In this document: piece after piece, positions 28,170 to 37,703 of the stretch
How the letters are laid out: every line of letters starts with the position of its first letter
Numbering within the stretch: position 1 is the first letter of the stretch
Source: an uncultured Muribaculaceae bacterium
GTDB lineage: Bacteria; Bacteroidota; Bacteroidia; Bacteroidales; Muribaculaceae
Length of the DNA: 64,000 nucleotides
Reading direction: 5' to 3'
Assembly (NCBI GenBank): GCA_947632485.1
Contig: CANRPJ010000004.1
Location: 62,001 to 126,000, forward strand
The notes under the pieces: generated by a model
What the model was told of the DNA's origin: nothing
The model's database searches: none
Seen by the model: the letters and a program-made list of their open reading frames with translations, nothing else
Made by a program: the position numbers and the translations under genes

Positions 28170-29244
28170 CTGATACGATTTTTCCGTCGGCCACCAGTTT
28201 CAGGTCAGCCTCTACCATTATTCTCACCAGATCGGCAAACTGCGTCTTTGTCGGATTCCAGCCGAGCTGACGCCGCGCTTTCGTAGGATCGCCGAGGAGG
28301 GTAGCCACTTCTGCGGGACGGAAATATTTCGGATCTACCTCTACGATCACGCGTCCCGAAGCTGTATCTATTCCCTTCTCCTCGATGCCCTCGCCCTCCC
28401 ATCTCAGATCGATGCCGGCATGCCGGAAAGCAAGCGTAGTAAACTCGCGCACACTGTGTTGCTCACCGGTAGCTATCACATAATCGTCGGCCTCCGGCTG
28501 CTGCATTATCAGCCACATGCACTCTACATAATCCTGCGCATAGCCCCAGTCGCGCAGTGCGTCGAGATTTCCCAGATAGAGCTTATCCTGCTGCCCGGCC
28601 TTGATGCGGGCGGCTGCAAGGGTGATCTTTCGGGTCACGAAGGTCTCGCCCCGCCGCTCGCTCTCATGGTTGAAGAGGATACCGTTGGCGGCATACATTC
28701 CGTAGCTCTCCCGGTAATTCTTCATTATCCAGTAGGCATAGAGCTTGGCGCAGGCATAGGGGCTGCGCGGATAGAAAGGAGTAGATTCGCGCTGGGGCAC
28801 CTCCTGCACCAGGCCGAACAGCTCGCTCGTGCTCGCCTGATAGATGCGTGTCGACTTCTCGCGGTGAAGGATTCTTACAGCCTCCAGGAGTCGGAGCGCT
28901 CCTAAAGCGTCGGCATCGGCCGTATATTCAGGCACCTCGAAGCTCACCTTCACGTGGCTCATAGCCGCGAGGTTATAAATTTCAGTCGGTTGCGTCTCCT
29001 CTATTATCCTTATAAGCGAGGAGGAATCCGTCATGTCGCCGTAATGGAGGTTCACGAGGCGGCGGCGCTTCATATCGCGCACCCACTCATCGAAATAAAG
29101 ATGCTCGATTCTGCCGGTGTTGAAACTTGAGCTGCGGCGCAGAATGCCGTGCACCTCATAACCCTTTTCCAGCAGAAATTCCGCCAGAAACGACCCGTCC
29201 TGGCCCGTTATGCCCGTGATCAGAGCTACTTTATTATCGGCCAT
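28153..29244 (-). CDS. gmd: GDP-mannose 4,6-dehydratase
   Basis: 363 residues. First step from GDP-mannose to GDP-fucose. Glycine motif [12 protein letters not shown] (about 11-22), then [19 protein letters not shown], and catalytic [10 protein letters not shown] with YxxxK. Start is the ATG at 29244; the upstream in-frame codon at 29259 is TTG and lies inside the HAD gene. 11 bp after the HAD phosphatase stop, overlapping fcl by 17 bp, so the pair is translated together. Confidence 0.95.
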   Translation of the reverse strand: MADNKVALITGITGQDGSFLAEFLLEKGYEVHGILRRSSSFNTGRIEHLYFDEWVRDMKRRRLVNLHYGDMTDSSSLIRIIEETQPTEIYNLAAMSHVKVSFEVPEYTADADALGALRLLEAVRILHREKSTRIYQASTSELFGLVQEVPQRESTPFYPRSPYACAKLYAYWIMKNYRESYGMYAANGILFNHESERRGETFVTRKITLAAARIKAGQQDKLYLGNLDALRDWGYAQDYVECMWLIMQQPEADDYVIATGEQHSVREFTTLAFRHAGIDLRWEGEGIEEKGIDTASGRVIVEVDPKYFRPAEVATLLGDPTKARRQLGWNPTKTQFADLVRIMVEADLKLVADGKIVSDGENG

Positions 29245-29255
29245 ATATCTGAAAT

Positions 29256-29915
29256 TCAATCTTTTATTATTAATGGCAAAATCTCGGGAAGCCTATCTAC
29301 GCTAATCTGCGGATCTCCTCCCGCCGTCTGCCCGAAATCCTGACTATGTATATTGCCCGCGTCGCCGGTCAGGCAAATCGTGGTCCAGCCCATTCGGTTA
29401 GGCACCACAAAATCTTTTGCAGGATCATCGCCTACGAAAAAGAAACCGGAAGCCTCGGGATAGCGGCTAACTATCGCCCGCAGAGCCTTTCCGCCGGTCT
29501 TCGGCTCGCCTACCTCTTCCGAAATAAAGATCATATCGGGAGCCACATACCTCTCCAGTCCTAACGCCTTGAGCTTCTGGCGCTGACTGACAGAGCGCCC
29601 GTCGGTCACAATCGCCATGGCCACTCCCGACTCCCTAAGCACCCTCAGAGTCTCCTCAGCCCCCGGCCGGAGGCTGATTTCCGGAAAATGACTGCGGTAA
29701 TGACCCAGGAGCCTCGCGGTCTCCTCCCCATCAGCTCCGATCGCAGCGTATGGATCTTTACCTGTCTCCCAGGAAGATATCATCTTCTCAGCGGCTTCGT
29801 CACTATCGAGAAAAGCGCCGACAGCCCGGAATCCCGAGAGCACATAATCGCGCTCGGAATAAAGGGTATCGTCAAGGTCGAATACCACAACCGGACGGCG
29901 AAACTCCTCGTTCAT
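29256..29915 (-). CDS. HAD-superfamily hydrolase
   Basis: 219 residues. Catalytic motif [12 protein letters not shown] (about 10-20) with both aspartates, a helical cap, motif [10 protein letters not shown] and motif [14 protein letters not shown] near 170-185. Likely a small-molecule phosphatase. It precedes gmd and fcl in the same operon and may act on a sugar or nucleotide phosphate, but this is only context. The ATG is 2 bp after the DUF1460 stop. Confidence 0.85.
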   Translation of the reverse strand: MNEEFRRPVVVFDLDDTLYSERDYVLSGFRAVGAFLDSDEAAEKMISSWETGKDPYAAIGADGEETARLLGHYRSHFPEISLRPGAEETLRVLRESGVAMAIVTDGRSVSQRQKLKALGLERYVAPDMIFISEEVGEPKTGGKALRAIVSRYPEASGFFFVGDDPAKDFVVPNRMGWTTICLTGDAGNIHSQDFGQTAGGDPQISVDRLPEILPLIIKD

Positions 29916-29917
29916 TA

Positions 29918-30763
29918 TCAGTCTTCTATCCTGATTATTCGGTAGCCCGGAATGTTCTTACCGCCATGGCGGAAATAATCGTCAATCGTCTTCGGCTCCT
30001 TTACCACCGATCCCGCCTCCTTCGAGGCATGAATCAGATAAGCCTTGCCACCATCGATCGTTATGAATCCCACATGGTCGGCATCTGTATCGCGCTCTTT
30101 GGTGAGCATCACGATGATATCGCCATCGTGCAGATCCTTCGAAAGCCGGTTGATCGATTCCTTCGGCAGATAAGGCACCCTGATAGAGCGCAATCCCATC
30201 TCTACAAACTTCATACGCTCGAGCGTAGCGGAATCCTTCAAAGCCGGGTGGAGATCAATCTCATGGGTTATGCGGTCGAGACTCTTCTGAGTGGAGCGCG
30301 CGGAAGGAAGACCGTCAGTCAGCTCCTTCACATTTCCTTTATACGTATTGTCGGAAATCCAGTCTGCCATATAATGCAGTCTCGAGGCGAAGTCGCTGCG
30401 CTCACCCTTACGGTAGCGCACATTCTCCAGGTTTCTTACAAAGTCACGCCAGTCTGGATTCGGAGATACGAGCGTGCGCTTCATAGCCACCACATTATCG
30501 AGAAGCGTCCGGTCATTGACCTCGTCAACATTGATCACCAGAGCCTCATTCTCGCCCTCCTGCGATTCATCGCTGTAACTACAACCCATAAACTCATTGA
30601 TTATCGCCATTGTAGCCTCTGCTCCACTCAGACCTTTCGCCTTGTCGAGAATCTCGATTACCCTTACCGTATCCTTATCGCAATGAAAAATCAAAGGCCC
30701 CTGGGCTGCGGCAAAGCCGCATCCCACACACACAAGCAGCACAAAAAAAACAAATTTCTTCAT
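29918..30763 (-). CDS. DUF1460 (amidase-like) exported protein
   Basis: 281 residues from the ATG at 30763 (MKKFVFFVLLVCVGCGFAAA signal peptide). DUF1460 proteins have a papain/NlpC-like fold and are annotated as cell-wall amidase-like. The C-terminal half keeps HDGDIIVMLTKERDTD followed by ADHVGFI with the expected His. The segment where relatives have a catalytic cysteine (D-C-T-T-F-V-E-type) here reads EVNDRTLLDNVVAM, with Arg in its place, so it may be inactive. First gene of the minus-strand operon through gmd and fcl. Start supported by the -7 box at 30793-30800. Confidence 0.72.
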   Translation of the reverse strand: MKKFVFFVLLVCVGCGFAAAQGPLIFHCDKDTVRVIEILDKAKGLSGAEATMAIINEFMGCSYSDESQEGENEALVINVDEVNDRTLLDNVVAMKRTLVSPNPDWRDFVRNLENVRYRKGERSDFASRLHYMADWISDNTYKGNVKELTDGLPSARSTQKSLDRITHEIDLHPALKDSATLERMKFVEMGLRSIRVPYLPKESINRLSKDLHDGDIIVMLTKERDTDADHVGFITIDGGKAYLIHASKEAGSVVKEPKTIDDYFRHGGKNIPGYRIIRIED

Positions 30764-30792
30764 GGTATCAATCTCCCACATTTTCACAATCG

Positions 30793-30800
30793 CAAAGATA
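30793..30800 (-). promoter_or_regulatory. -7 box of the DUF1460-HAD-gmd-fcl operon
   Basis: TATCTTTG on the minus strand fits TAnnTTTG, about 30 bp before the ATG at 30763. A TTG (30825-30823) lies 22 bp further up, slightly long for the -33 spacing. Confidence 0.5.
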
Positions 30801-30999
30801 CCAATAATCCGCAATTATTCAGCAATCCGCTCCCCATCTTTCCCATTTCCCCTCCTAATCGACCAATCTTTTCTCTCTGCTTCAATCCCGCTTAATCCCA
30901 ATAAATCAAGTTTAATCCCGATAAATCAGGCTCAATCCCGCTCAATCCTGTTCAATCCCGATAATCAGGCCTTCCGTTACCCTCCTCCGGGTTAAAAAG

Positions 31000-32380
31000 A
31001 GCATCAGCTTAATTTTGTCCAAGCCCTTGAGCTTCAGCTCAAAGCCCGTCCCTACCTGATTCCTCTGCTCCCCGCTCCCTCCGATAGCTCTGGTGCAGCT
31101 TCCCGCAGAGCGCCGCGAGGCGCGAGGATATAGGGAAACCGGGCATGAGCGAAGCGAGTGCCCGGACGAAAGCCCATCTACACGAAAGAGTGCCGGAGGC
31201 ACGGGCGCATAAATCCCGATAAATCAGGATCAATCAGGATAAATCAGGATAAATCCCGCTTAATCCTGCCTTCCGTCACCCTCCCCCCGGATTAAAAGAG
31301 CATCAGCTTTATTTTGTCCAAGCCTTTGAGCTTCAGCTCACCCCCCCGTCTTCTCTGCTCCCTCCGATTATAGAAGCATCAGCTTTATTTTGTCCAAGCC
31401 CTTGAGCTTCAGCTCAAAGCCCCAATTCCTCTGCTCCCTCCGATAGCTCTGGCTCCTCTTCCCGCAGAGCGCCGCGAGGTGCGCATGCCCATACGAAGGC
31501 TCCTATCTGCAGAGCGCCGCGAGGCGCGAGGATATAGGGAAACCGGGCATGAGCGAAGCGAGTGCCCGGATGAGAATCCTCTCTCTGTAAAAGAGTGCCG
31601 GAGGCACGGGCGCATAAATCCCGATAAATCAGGATCAATCCCGCTCAATCCTGCTTAATCCTGCCTTCCGTTACCCTCCCCCAGTTAAAAGAGCATCAGC
31701 GTTTTGTCCAAGCCTTTGAGCTTCAGCTCAAACCTCCAATTCCTCTGCTCCCTCCGATTATAGAAGCACCAGCTTTATTTTTGTCCAAGCCCTTGAGCTT
31801 CAGCTCAAAGCTCCAATTCCTCTGCTCCCCCGATTATAGAAGCATCAGCCAATTTTTGTCCAAGCCCTTGAGCTTCAGCTCAAATCCCCGTCTTCCCCGC
31901 TCCCTCCGATTATAGAAGCATCAGCCAATTTTTGTCCAAGCCCTTGAGCTTCAGCTCAAACCGCCAATTCCTCTGCTCCCCCCGATAGCTCTGGTGCAGC
32001 TTCCCGCAGAGCGCCGCGAGGCGCGCATGCCCATACGAAGGCAGCTATCCGCAGAGCGCCGCGAGGCGCGAGGATATGGAGAAACCGGGTATGAGCGGCT
32101 GCGCAGCAGGCGCGAGTGCCCGGACGAAAGCCCATCTCCGCGAAAGAGTGCCGGAGGCACGGGCGCATAAATCCCGATAAATCAGGCTCAATCCCGCTCA
32201 ATCCTGTTTAATCCCGCTCAATCCTGCTTTCAGTTACCCTCCCTCGGATTAAAAGAGCATCAGCTTTATTTTGTCCAAGCCCTTGAGCTTCAGCTCACCC
32301 CCCGTCTTCCCCGCTCCCTCCGATTATAGAAGTATCAGCTTTATTTTGTCCAAGCCTTTGAGCTTCAGCTCAAAGCCCCG
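31000..32380. repeat. Nine copies of the B hairpin unit
   Basis: The 16-base palindrome TTGAGCTTCAGCTCAA (last bases vary) begins at 31027, 31326, 31402, 31716, 31793, 31868, 31944, 32283 and 32358. Where tandem, copies are 75-77 bp apart. Each is preceded by a well-conserved GCATCAGC...TTTTGTCCAAGCC and followed by a C-rich stretch ending CTCCCTCCGAT. The stem is 6 bp with a TTCA loop. Confidence 0.9.
31085..31210. repeat. C unit, copy 1 (others at 31444-31614 and 31985-32168)
   Basis: Begins AGCTCTGGTGCAGC and ends GCACGGGCGCATAAATC. It contains four nested inverted repeats. Copies 2 and 3 are longer because the GCAGAGCGCCGCGAGG segment is duplicated inside them. A degenerate copy in reverse orientation is recognisable at about 45950-46075. 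Confidence 0.85.
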
Positions 32381-32406
32381 ATCTCCAGAAATTTCTCCTT
32401 TAAAAA

Positions 32407-32438
32407 TTTGGATATTTCAAAATTTAGCCTTAACTTTG
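32407..32438 (+). promoter_or_regulatory. Orphan Bacteroidetes promoter beside the repeat island
   Basis: TTTG (32407-32410), 20 bp, TAACTTTG (32431-32438): a full consensus match. It is followed by an A-rich leader and an ATG at 32476, but no conserved gene. Transcription from it would run antisense into manA. Confidence 0.7.
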
Positions 32439-32475
32439 CAGCAGAATTTCAAAACAACCATTAAATTTTATCAAG

Positions 32476-32541
32476 ATGAAAGCAAACAAATCCTTGCAGC
32501 GCCGGTGGCGCCGCACCCAAAGCATGATCCGCAAAGGCCGA
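32476..32541 (+). pseudogene. ORF start without a conserved gene (possible 5' remnant)
   Basis: The ATG at 32476 opens a very basic frame (MKANKSLQRRWRRTQSMIRK) with a real-looking leader and promoter. After 22 codons it runs into the antisense of manA, where it stays open by chance to 33759. I recognise no family. It may be the remaining 5' end of a gene cut off by rearrangement, a small basic protein, or the first part of a non-coding antisense RNA. Confidence 0.35.
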
Positions 32542-33504
32542 TCAGCAAATGTAAGTCTCTACCGCCTCAATATGGCCGTTGGGCACGATCTCCAGACCCT
32601 CCTCCTCTGCCGCGATAAGCACAGTAGTGCCCGCTTCCACCTCCAGAGTGCGCTTAGAAGTGGTAAGGGTGCCTCCGCCAGACGTAACGATAAGAACCAC
32701 AAACGAATCCCACTCAGAATAGTTGCGCCGCATAGGGCGGTCAGCCGTAAGGATATTGGTGGTGAAGTATGGCGTGGTTACCACCCGCACGGGAATCCCC
32801 GCACAGGGCTGATAGACCACGGCCTGACCCGACGTATCGTTGAAATCGATGGCGGCATAGGCATCGTCGGTATGCAGCTCCCGCTCGCGACCGTCGGAAT
32901 CCTTCCGATGATAGTCGAAGATACGGTAGGTGACGTTACTGGTCTGCTGAATCTCAGCAAGAAACGCGCCCGCGCCAATAGCGTGAACCCTACCCGCCGG
33001 AATAAAGAACACGTCGCCCTTATGGATCGGCTCCTGACGGAGCACATTAGTAAAGGTGCCGTCGGCCACCATACCGCGGTAATCAAGCGGGCTGATAGGA
33101 GAAGAGAAGCCGCTTATGAGCGTCGCACCCTTACGCGCGTCGAGCACATACCACATCTCCGTCTTGCCGTTCTCGAATCCGCGTTTGCGGGCAAGGACGT
33201 CGTCGGGGTGAACCTGCACGGAAAGGTCATCGCGCGCATCAATAAATTTGATGAGCAGAGGAAAGCGCGTGCCGAAACGCTCGAAATTGCGTTTGCCGAG
33301 AAGGCGCGCGCCGTATTTCTCCACAAGCTGCGTAAGCGTAAGCCCTACGTGAGGGCCGGAGGCTACGACCGACTCGTCGCCCTCCACGGCAGAAAGCTCC
33401 CAGCTCTCGCCTACCCGCTCCATATCCGTTTCAATGCCTTTGAAGGAAGCAATTCGGTCGCCGCCCCAGATTGTCGTCTTAAGGATAGGTTCAAACGTCC
33501 ACAT
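32542..33504 (-). CDS. manA: Mannose-6-phosphate isomerase, class I
   Basis: 320 residues, cupin-fold zinc enzyme interconverting fructose 6-phosphate and mannose 6-phosphate. The N-terminus LKTTIWGGDRIASFKG and GESWELSAVEGDESVV are typical of the short Bacteroidetes/Firmicutes type; zinc ligands are in LSVQVHPDD (about 94-102) and the later GRVHAIGAGAFLAEIQQ. It supplies mannose for the gmd/fcl route encoded 3 kb away. Starts 13 bp after the valS stop and is probably cotranscribed with it. Confidence 0.93.
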   Translation of the reverse strand: MWTFEPILKTTIWGGDRIASFKGIETDMERVGESWELSAVEGDESVVASGPHVGLTLTQLVEKYGARLLGKRNFERFGTRFPLLIKFIDARDDLSVQVHPDDVLARKRGFENGKTEMWYVLDARKGATLISGFSSPISPLDYRGMVADGTFTNVLRQEPIHKGDVFFIPAGRVHAIGAGAFLAEIQQTSNVTYRIFDYHRKDSDGRERELHTDDAYAAIDFNDTSGQAVVYQPCAGIPVRVVTTPYFTTNILTADRPMRRNYSEWDSFVVLIVTSGGGTLTTSKRTLEVEAGTTVLIAAEEEGLEIVPNGHIEAVETYIC

Positions 33505-33517
33505 AGACCTCTGCTGT

Positions 33518-36145
33518 TTAACGGTTTTGCAATGCCTTCATCGCAGCGTCGATCGCCTCCAGTTTGGCTGTCGCGTCAGCCTCTTTCTTGCGCTCCAGAG
33601 CCACCACCGCCTCAGGCGCGTTGGCCACGAATCGCTCGTTGGCAAGTTTCTTCTTCACTCCGACCAGGAAGCCCTCATAATGCTTGCGGTCGGCCTCCAG
33701 TTTGCAGAGCTCCTCCTCAGGATCAACCTGCTCGGAGAGAGGTACACTGTATTGGGTAGCGCCTACGCGGAATGCCATCGCCGTAGGATTCTTCTCAGCC
33801 ACCTTCTCCACCTCCTGCAGGTTCGCCATCTTCTCAATTACCGGAAGCATACCTTCCGGCAGAGAGCCCTCTACATTGAGAGTAAGAGGCGTCTTATTGG
33901 CAATCTGCTTCTTAAGGCGGATTGTGCGCACACCGGCTATTATCTCCTTAGCCTCTTCGAAGCGGGCGAGAAGAGTCTCGTCTACGCTCCCGGGTTTCGG
34001 TAGCTCGGCTATCATTATGCTCTCGCCCTCCTCTCGGGCTGACAGATGCTGCCAGAGCTCCTCGGTAATGAAAGGCATAAAGGAGTGAAGCAGGCGCAGA
34101 AGGGTGTCGAAATAGTCCAGAGTGGCCTTATAGGTGGTCTGATCCATCGGAGAGCCGTAGGCAGGCTTCACGATTTCGAGATACCAGCTTGAGAACTCGT
34201 CCCAGAAGAGTTTATATACCGCCATCAGAGCCTCTGAGATGCGGAACTTGCCCATAAGATCGTCGACCTCGGCAAGCGTACGGTTAAGCATGCTGCCGAA
34301 CCAGTCTACGGCCAGACGTGCTGACTCCGGCTGCTCCTTATCGGCTGTATCCCAACCTTTCACGAGGCGTAAGGCATTCCAGATCTTGTTGCAGAAATTG
34401 CGTCCTTGCTCGCAGAGGCTGTCGTCATACATGATATCGTTGCCGGCGGGAGCCGCAAGCATTAGACCCATGCGCACGCCATCGGCACCGAAACGGTCTA
34501 TCAGATCGAGCGGATCGGGCGAATTGCCAAGAGATTTTGACATCTTGCGACCGATCTTATCGCGCACGATGCCGGTGAAATATACGTTGTGGAAAGGCTC
34601 CTTGCCCATAAACTCGTAGCCGGCCATGATCATGCGGGCCACCCAGAAGAAGATGATATCCGGAGCGGTAACAAGGTCGGTAGTAGGATAATAGTAGCGG
34701 ATCTCCTCATTATCAGGCTCCAGAATGCCGTTGAAAAGCGAAATCGGCCATAACCATGAGCTGAACCAGGTGTCGAGGCAATCGGGATCCTGCTTCAGGT
34801 CGGCAAGGGTCAGGGAAGCGTCGTTCGTCTTCTCTATAGCCTTTACGAGAGCATCTTCCTCGGTCTCGGCCACGACGTAGCTCCCATCGGGAAGATACCA
34901 CGCGGGGATCTGATGGCCCCACCAGAGCTGGCGCGATATGCACCAGTCCTTGATATTGGTCATCCAGTGGCGGTAGAGATTCTTGAACTTGGAAGGCACA
35001 TACTTGATATCGTCTTTCTCCACTCCTTCGAGAGCGGGCTTGGCGAGATCTTCCATCTTCACGAACCATTGCGTGGAGAGCTTCGGCTCGATCACCGCAT
35101 CAGTGCGCTCCGAATGGCCTACCTTGTTCACATAGTCTTCCACCTTCTCCACCAGGTCGGCTGCCTTGAGATCCTCCATGATCTTGCGGCGCACGTCGAA
35201 TCTGTCCATACCGACAAACATTCCTCCCGCCTCGGCTATCGTGCCGTCGGGATTGAAAATGTCGATTGAGGGGAGATTATATTTCTCGCCGAGCATATAG
35301 TCGTTCACATCGTGAGCCGGCGTAACCTTGAGGCAACCGGTTCCGAAGTCCATCTCTACGTATTCGTCCATGATGATGGGCACAGAGCGGCCTACCAGAG
35401 GCACGATCACGCGCTTGCCCTTCAGCCAGGAATAGCGCTCGTCGTTAGGGTTCACGCATACTGCCGTATCGCCAAGGATTGTTTCCGGACGCGTCGTGGC
35501 CACCACGATGTAGCGTCCCGGCTCGCCCTCCACCATATAGCGAAGATAGAAGAGATGACTCTGCTCCTCCTTGTAGATCACCTCCTCGTCGGATAGTGCG
35601 GTGAGAGCCTTCGGATCCCAATTCACCATTCTCACTCCGCGGTAGATAAGGCCCTTCTCGAAGAGCTTCACGAACACGCGGATCACTGAGCGCGAGCGCA
35701 CATCGTCCATAGTGAATGCCGTGCGCTCCCAGTCGCACGAAGCGCCGAGCTTCTTGAGCTGCTCGAGAATGATGCCTCCGTAGCGGTGCGTCCAGTCCCA
35801 GGCGTGCTTGAGAAACTCTTCACGCGTGAGATCGGTCTTGGCTACTCCTTCCGATGCGAGTTTAGCCACCACCTTTGCTTCCGTAGAGATTGCCGCATGG
35901 TCAGTGCCAGGCACCCACAAGGCATTCTTACCCTGCATTCTTGCGCGGCGCACGAGGATATCCTGGATCGTATTGTTGAGCATGTGGCCCATGTGAAGAA
36001 CTCCGGTCACATTCGGCGGCGGGATCACTATGCAGAAAGGCTCCCGGCCATCAGGTTCGGAGTGGAAGAGACGATGCTCCATCCAGTAGGCATACCATTT
36101 CGACTCTACTTCAGAGGGGTCGTATTTCGTGGCTAATTCGCTCAT
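33518..36145 (-). CDS. valS: Valyl-tRNA synthetase
   Basis: 875 residues, class I synthetase charging tRNA-Val. HIGH motif is HMGH in [15 protein letters not shown] (about 40-54); KMSKS is intact in [16 protein letters not shown]; editing domain between. The C-terminal coiled-coil ([20 protein letters not shown]) is the tRNA-binding arm. Start is the ATG at 36145 ([14 protein letters not shown]); the frame above starts with TTG inside the -7 box. Confidence 0.96.
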   Translation of the reverse strand: MSELATKYDPSEVESKWYAYWMEHRLFHSEPDGREPFCIVIPPPNVTGVLHMGHMLNNTIQDILVRRARMQGKNALWVPGTDHAAISTEAKVVAKLASEGVAKTDLTREEFLKHAWDWTHRYGGIILEQLKKLGASCDWERTAFTMDDVRSRSVIRVFVKLFEKGLIYRGVRMVNWDPKALTALSDEEVIYKEEQSHLFYLRYMVEGEPGRYIVVATTRPETILGDTAVCVNPNDERYSWLKGKRVIVPLVGRSVPIIMDEYVEMDFGTGCLKVTPAHDVNDYMLGEKYNLPSIDIFNPDGTIAEAGGMFVGMDRFDVRRKIMEDLKAADLVEKVEDYVNKVGHSERTDAVIEPKLSTQWFVKMEDLAKPALEGVEKDDIKYVPSKFKNLYRHWMTNIKDWCISRQLWWGHQIPAWYLPDGSYVVAETEEDALVKAIEKTNDASLTLADLKQDPDCLDTWFSSWLWPISLFNGILEPDNEEIRYYYPTTDLVTAPDIIFFWVARMIMAGYEFMGKEPFHNVYFTGIVRDKIGRKMSKSLGNSPDPLDLIDRFGADGVRMGLMLAAPAGNDIMYDDSLCEQGRNFCNKIWNALRLVKGWDTADKEQPESARLAVDWFGSMLNRTLAEVDDLMGKFRISEALMAVYKLFWDEFSSWYLEIVKPAYGSPMDQTTYKATLDYFDTLLRLLHSFMPFITEELWQHLSAREEGESIMIAELPKPGSVDETLLARFEEAKEIIAGVRTIRLKKQIANKTPLTLNVEGSLPEGMLPVIEKMANLQEVEKVAEKNPTAMAFRVGATQYSVPLSEQVDPEEELCKLEADRKHYEGFLVGVKKKLANERFVANAPEAVVALERKKEADATAKLEAIDAAMKALQNR

Positions 36146-36175
36146 TGCTGTACAGATTAATTTGCGTTGTAAGCG

Positions 36176-36183
36176 CAAAATTA
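36176..36183 (-). promoter_or_regulatory. -7 box of the valS-manA promoter
   Basis: TAATTTTG on the minus strand, 31 bp before the valS ATG. No convincing TTTG box lies at the right distance. Confidence 0.6.
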
Positions 36184-36211
36184 CGAAAAACTTCCGGTAA
36201 CGTCAGCACCT

Positions 36212-36243
36212 TTTGGCAGAAGGCTGATAATTACCTAATTTTG
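36212..36243 (+). promoter_or_regulatory. Promoter of the tcdA-ABC-lipoprotein operon
   Basis: TTTG (36212-36215), 20 bp, TAATTTTG (36236-36243): full consensus, 34 bp before the ATG at 36277. Divergent from valS, with the two -7 boxes about 55 bp apart. Confidence 0.8.
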
Positions 36244-36276
36244 CAGTGAAGGAAAATCAGCAAAAAAGGACCGATT

Positions 36277-37011
36277 ATGACCCCGCTTACTGAAAATTGC
36301 GAGAGTTGGGACGACAGAACCGTGGCTTTGCTCGGAGCTGAAGCGGCCGCGTTGCTGCGCCGTTCGAAGGTGCTCGTGGTGGGAGTAGGTGGCGTAGGGG
36401 GCTACGCGGCAGAGATGCTTTGCCGCGCAGGAGTGGGCGAAATGCATCTGCTTGATGCCGACCTTGTAAGCGTTACAAACCTCAACCGGCAGATTATGGC
36501 TACCCTCGACTCGCTCGGGAAGCCGAAAGCGGCTGTGCTCGCGGAGCGCTTCCGCTCCATCAACCCTGATGCCAGAATCGAGGCGGTCTGCGAATATCTT
36601 AAGGCAGAGGCTGTTGCGCCGCTGCTTGATCAGAGCTTCGATTTCGTGATCGATGCCATCGACAGCGTGGGGCCAAAGGTGGCTCTGCTGGCGGAGTGTA
36701 TCGCCCGGAAGCAGCCGGTGATATCGTCGATGGGCGCAGGAGGGAGAATTGATCCTTCGCAGGTAGGTTATATGGACCTCTGGCAGACGCGAGACGACGG
36801 TCTGGCAAAGGCCGTGAGACAAGGACTGAAGAAAGGGGGACTGAAGAACCGCCGGCTTCCGGTGGTAGCCAGCACCGAAAGGCCAGGCGGACTGATTCTT
36901 GGCGACAACTTCCCCGGCAAGCGCACATCGAGAGGCACTTTGGCCACGATTCCTGCTCTATTCGGAATTTTTCTTGCTAACTTTGCTATCAGAAAGATTA
37001 CCGGCCTATGA
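36277..37011 (+). CDS. tcdA: tRNA threonylcarbamoyladenosine dehydratase (ThiF/E1-like)
   Basis: 244 residues of the E1/MoeB/ThiF fold, ATP-dependent; forms cyclic t6A on tRNA at position 37. The nucleotide-binding VLVVGVGGVGGYAAEML (about 32-48) and DADLVSVTNLNRQ (with the Asp/Arg of the family) are present; IDAIDSVGPKVALL follows. It lacks the CxxC zinc motifs of MoeB, fitting TcdA rather than MoeB. Overlaps the next gene by 4 bases. Confidence 0.88.
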   Translation: MTPLTENCESWDDRTVALLGAEAAALLRRSKVLVVGVGGVGGYAAEMLCRAGVGEMHLLDADLVSVTNLNRQIMATLDSLGKPKAAVLAERFRSINPDARIEAVCEYLKAEAVAPLLDQSFDFVIDAIDSVGPKVALLAECIARKQPVISSMGAGGRIDPSQVGYMDLWQTRDDGLAKAVRQGLKKGGLKNRRLPVVASTERPGGLILGDNFPGKRTSRGTLATIPALFGIFLANFAIRKITGL

Positions 37012-37703
37012 TTGAGCTGCGACATATCAACAAAAGTTTCGGAAACCTCCAGGTGCTCCGCAATATCGATCTCACTATCGATGAGGGATCGGTTACCGCG
37101 GTGGTCGGTGCGAGCGGTGCCGGTAAAACCACGCTGCTGCAGGTGGCCGGCACTCTGTTGCGGCCCGACAGCGGAGAGGTGGTGTTCGATGGCACCGAAG
37201 TGAGCCGATGGAAAGACCGTCGCCTTTCAGCATTCCGCAACAAGAGCGTTGGATTCGTGTTTCAGTTTCATCAGCTCTTAGCTGAGTTTTCAGCCCTTGA
37301 AAATGTGATGCTGCCGGCCCTGATTGCAGGCCAGTCGAAAAGCAAAGCGAAAAAAGCGGCGTCAGAACTTCTTGAGGTGCTCGGAGTGGCAGACCGCGCC
37401 TCCCATAAGCCGGCAGAGCTCTCGGGAGGCGAAAGGCAGCGTATTGCGATTGCCCGGGCGCTTGTGAACAGACCCCGGATCGTATTTGCCGACGAACCGA
37501 CCGGCAGCCTCGATTCCCGCAACCGCGATGAGATCCGGAGCCTCATAACCGAAATGCGCAGCCGCTTCCGGCAGACCTTCCTGATCGTGACCCACGACCC
37601 TACGGTAGCCTCGGTGGCCGATAAGGTCGTGACGATGGCCGATGGCCGGATAACCGGAGTGGAAGACCTCTCCATAACGCCCCAACCGATATGTGCCGAC
37701 TGA
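37008..37703 (+). CDS. ABC transporter ATP-binding protein (LolD/MacB type)
   Basis: 231 residues. Walker A GASGAGKTTLL (about 35-45), Q-loop FQFHQLL, signature LSGGERQRIAIARAL, Walker B IVFADEPTGSLDS. The VGFVFQFHQLLAEFSALENV region is typical of LolD-like lipoprotein-releasing ATPases. The permease partner is not in the window. It overlaps tcdA by 4 and the lipoprotein by 13 bases, so all three are translated together. Confidence 0.88.
   Translation: MIELRHINKSFGNLQVLRNIDLTIDEGSVTAVVGASGAGKTTLLQVAGTLLRPDSGEVVFDGTEVSRWKDRRLSAFRNKSVGFVFQFHQLLAEFSALENVMLPALIAGQSKSKAKKAASELLEVLGVADRASHKPAELSGGERQRIAIARALVNRPRIVFADEPTGSLDSRNRDEIRSLITEMRSRFRQTFLIVTHDPTVASVADKVVTMADGRITGVEDLSITPQPICAD

Larger units (their letters stand above)
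30886..32385. repeat. 1.5 kb island of ordered non-coding repeats
   Basis: No gene is credible here. The block is built of three unit types in the order A-B-C-A-B-B-C-A-B-B-B-B-C-A-B-B. A is a run of 10-bp words beginning AATC (30883-30968, 31209-31268, 31616-31662, 32167-32226). B is a ~76-bp unit with the hairpin TTGAGC-TTCA-GCTCAA. C is a 125-185-bp unit full of short palindromes such as GAGCGCCGCGAGGCGCG, CCGGGCATGAG...GTGCCCGG and GTGCCGGAGGCAC. Open frames across it are low-complexity and shift between copies. It lies between the divergent DUF1460 operon and an orphan promoter. Confidence 0.9.

Noticed and set aside
31000-32200. Small arginine/serine-rich proteins encoded in the repeat island
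   Set aside because: The frames come from GC-rich palindromes, shift between copies and have no start signals.
31000-32380. CRISPR array in the 76-bp repeats
   Set aside because: The intervals between hairpins are themselves conserved, copies are interrupted by C units, and no cas genes lie nearby.
32542-33759. Plus-strand frame continuing through manA
   Set aside because: Beyond about 22 codons it is only the reverse complement of manA and then valS; only the start region is of interest.
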